Shown here in pieces: positions 62,258 through 64,000 of a DNA stretch of 64,000 bases (position 1 is its first letter; each line of letters starts with the position of its first letter). Below the pieces are notes generated by a model. It was not told where the DNA came from and did no database searches. It saw only the letters and a program-made list of their open reading frames with translations. The DNA is taken from the NCBI GenBank assembly GCA_039516895.1, contig CP154437.1, positions 1,364,001-1,428,000 of the forward strand, given 5' to 3'. A program made the position numbers and the translations under genes. The DNA comes from Campylobacter coli. GTDB taxonomy: Bacteria; Campylobacterota; Campylobacteria; Campylobacterales; Campylobacteraceae.

Positions 62258-63066
62258 AAAAAATGATACTCATTGCCGGTCCTTGTGTTATAGAAAACAA
62301 GGATTTGGTTTTTAAAGTAGCACAAAATTTACAAGAATTTAATGAAAATGAAAATATAGAATTTTATTTTAAGTCAAGCTTTGACAAAGCAAATCGAACG
62401 AGTATTAATTCTTTTAGAGGCCCTGGTCTTGAAGAAGGATTAAAAATCTTACAAAGCGTAAAAAATGAATTCGGTATGAAGATCTTAACCGACATACACG
62501 AAAGCACGCAAGCAGCACCTGTAAGCGAGGTAGCTAATGTTTTACAAATTCCTGCTTTTTTATGCAGACAAACTGATTTGCTAGTCGCAGCAGCTAAAAC
62601 AAAGGCGAAAGTTAATATCAAAAAAGGGCAATTTCTCAATCCAAGCGATATTAAATACAGTGTCAAAAAAATACTTCAAACACGGGGTATAGAAGAAGAA
62701 GGCTATCAAGTAGCCGATAAAAATGGTATTTTTGTAGCTGAAAGAGGAGCTAGCTTTGGTTATGGAAATTTGGTCGTAGATATGAGATCTTTAGTTATCA
62801 TGCGTGAATTTGCTCCTGTTATATTTGATGCTACTCATAGCGTGCAAATGCCAGGAGCTGCAGGGGGAAGTAGCGGAGGAAAAAGCGAATTTGTAGAACC
62901 TTTAGCAAGAGCAGCAGCAGCTGTAGGAGTAGATGGCTTTTTCTTTGAAACACATACCAATCCTTGTGAAGCCTTATGTGATGGGCCTAATATGCTTGAT
63001 CTTAACCGTCTTAAAGCTTGCGTGAAAACGCTTTTAGAAATTCAAAACATCATCGAAGGAAAATAA
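62254..63066 (+). CDS. kdsA: 3-deoxy-8-phosphooctulonate synthase
   Basis: KdsA condenses phosphoenolpyruvate with arabinose 5-phosphate to make the KDO of lipo-oligosaccharide. The 270-residue protein has IAGPCVIEN at the N-terminus, [10 protein letters not shown] near residue 40, and the C-terminal [14 protein letters not shown] with a Cys that points to the metal-dependent class. It overlaps the transporter gene by 4 bases. Confidence 0.96.
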   Translation: MKKMILIAGPCVIENKDLVFKVAQNLQEFNENENIEFYFKSSFDKANRTSINSFRGPGLEEGLKILQSVKNEFGMKILTDIHESTQAAPVSEVANVLQIPAFLCRQTDLLVAAAKTKAKVNIKKGQFLNPSDIKYSVKKILQTRGIEEEGYQVADKNGIFVAERGASFGYGNLVVDMRSLVIMREFAPVIFDATHSVQMPGAAGGSSGGKSEFVEPLARAAAAVGVDGFFFETHTNPCEALCDGPNMLDLNRLKACVKTLLEIQNIIEGK

Positions 63067-63067
63067 T

Positions 63068-63532
63068 ATGACTATCATTGAAGGAAAATTAAATTTAGAT
63101 TCAAATACAAAAATTGCTATCATCAATGCAAGATTTAATCACATCATCACCGATCGCCTTGTAGAAGGTGCAAGAGATGCTTTTTTAAGACATGGTGGCA
63201 AAGAAGAAAATCTTAGCCTTATACTTGTTCCAGGTGCTTTTGAACTTCCTTTTGCTTTAAAAAAAGCTATAGAAAGTAAAAAATTTGATGCAATTTGTTG
63301 TGTAGGTGCGGTCATCCGTGGCTCAACCCCACATTTTGATTATGTTTCAGCAGAAACTACTAAGGGGATTGCCAATGTAAGCTTAAATCATAACATCCCT
63401 GTAAGCTTTGGAGTTTTAACAACTGATACTATAGAACAAGCCATAGAAAGAGCAGGAAGCAAAGCAGGAAATAAAGGCTTTGAAGCAATGACAACTGTTA
63501 TTGAAATGCTAAATTTAAGCAAGGAACTTTAA
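63068..63532 (+). CDS. ribH: 6,7-dimethyl-8-ribityllumazine synthase
   Basis: RibH makes the lumazine precursor of riboflavin. The 154-residue protein has [11 protein letters not shown] near residue 17, the [11 protein letters not shown] segment near 55, [14 protein letters not shown] with the catalytic His near 88 and FGVLTTDT near 113. One base separates it from kdsA, and it overlaps nusB by a single base. Confidence 0.97.
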   Translation: MTIIEGKLNLDSNTKIAIINARFNHIITDRLVEGARDAFLRHGGKEENLSLILVPGAFELPFALKKAIESKKFDAICCVGAVIRGSTPHFDYVSAETTKGIANVSLNHNIPVSFGVLTTDTIEQAIERAGSKAGNKGFEAMTTVIEMLNLSKEL

Positions 63533-63930
63533 TGGCAACGCGTCACCAAGTAAGACAAAGTGTAATCTCTTTGCTTTATGCCCTAGAAATGAATGAAAAG
63601 AATGAAAATTTCATTGATGAATTTCTAAATGAAAAAAAAATCCGCAATGAGCAAAAAAATTTTACACTGAGTTTATACGAAGGAATTATAAAAAATCTTG
63701 ATGATATAGATAAGAATTTAAATCCTTATCTTAACGAAAATGAAATTGAAAAGTTAGGACATATCGAAAGAGCCATATTGCGACTTGGTGCCTATGAATT
63801 ACTTTTCACAGATACGCCTAATGCTATAGTAATTAATGAAGCCATAGAGCTTGCCAAAGAACTTGCTAATGATAATTCTCCAAAATTTATCAACGGAGTT
63901 TTAGACACTCTTGTTAAGGCAAAGCAATGA
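63532..63930 (+). CDS. nusB: Transcription antitermination factor NusB
   Basis: NusB binds boxA RNA with NusE and lets RNA polymerase read through rrn operons. The 132-residue protein is all-helical, starts ATRHQVRQSVISLLYALEM and has ERAILRLGAYELLF near 85 and INGVLDTL at the end. It overlaps ribH and pyrF. Its targets would be the boxA-like sites in this same window. Confidence 0.96.
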   Translation: MATRHQVRQSVISLLYALEMNEKNENFIDEFLNEKKIRNEQKNFTLSLYEGIIKNLDDIDKNLNPYLNENEIEKLGHIERAILRLGAYELLFTDTPNAIVINEAIELAKELANDNSPKFINGVLDTLVKAKQ

Positions 63931-64000
63931 AACTCTGTGTAGCCCTTGATCTTGCCACTAAAGAAGAATGTTTAAGACTTGCTAAAGACTTAAAAGGATT
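63927..64000 (+). CDS. pyrF: Orotidine 5'-phosphate decarboxylase (partial, runs off the window)
   Basis: The first 24 codons are present. They begin MKLCVALDLATKEECLRLAK, which matches the substrate-binding Asp strand (VALD) of PyrF. The ATG overlaps the nusB stop (ATGA). The rest lies beyond the window. Confidence 0.85.
   Translation, partial: MKLCVALDLATKEECLRLAKDLKG

Overview
The window is chromosomal DNA from a thermophilic Campylobacter. It is AT-rich and dense with genes, and it carries an rrn operon in the order 16S, tRNA-Ala, tRNA-Ile, 23S, 5S. The gene order matches, in reverse, the Campylobacter jejuni NCTC 11168 stretch from accA (Cj0443) to pyrF (Cj0381), as I recall that map. 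C. coli or a close sibling is more likely than typical C. jejuni. Blocks that C. jejuni carries here are missing (mfrABE, Cj0437-0439; and Cj0414-0417 with gluconate dehydrogenase), extra blocks are present (a tricarballylate-type tcu locus and a chemoreceptor), and GlyA and Fur differ from the C. jejuni versions I remember. The species call is an inference.

Layout. 1-8.6 kb: accA, fabF, acpP (minus), tenA (plus), a flavin-binding split-barrel gene, fabG and gpmI (minus), then mraY-murD (plus). 8.6-9.4 kb: a 740 bp gene-free tract that is strikingly poor in G on the plus strand and contains an 86 bp direct repeat. 9.4-15.2 kb: the rrn operon on the minus strand, with boxA-like elements and complementary processing stems around 16S and 23S. 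15.6-24.1 kb: accessory region with a chemoreceptor, a pilin-like protein, a PMT/ArnT-type membrane protein, tcuC-tcuA-tcuB and a GntR/FCD regulator. 24.1-32.6 kb: small genes (YigZ, a sigma54-driven flagellar co-expressed protein, an ABC-F ATPase, a small envelope cluster, an HTH protein, a degenerate GGDEF membrane protein, YceI, HIT, a SprA-like protein, an Hcp-like Sel1 protein). 32.5-40.1 kb: the dynamin-like pair and frdCAB. 40.1-64 kb: housekeeping genes (lgt, aroE, glyA, lysS, fur, cvpA, gatC, coaX, mqo, pyk, serS, trpS, aroK, der, kdsA, ribH, nusB, start of pyrF) with flagellar genes (a sigma28-driven gene and pflB) set among them.

How the genes work together. Fatty-acid and peptidoglycan precursor synthesis sit left of the rrn operon. 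Central and respiratory metabolism (frdCAB, mqo, pyk, tcu) fits an asaccharolytic organism that lives on organic acids. A tcu product, cis-aconitate, would feed the TCA cycle. Flagellar genes are scattered and carry recognisable sigma54 and sigma28 promoters.

No CRISPR array, transposase, integrase or phase-variable poly-G/C tract was seen. The least explained elements are the G-poor repeat tract facing the rrn operon, the small envelope cluster with its 16 bp palindrome, and an 11 bp hairpin that encloses the ribosome binding site of the first dynamin gene.
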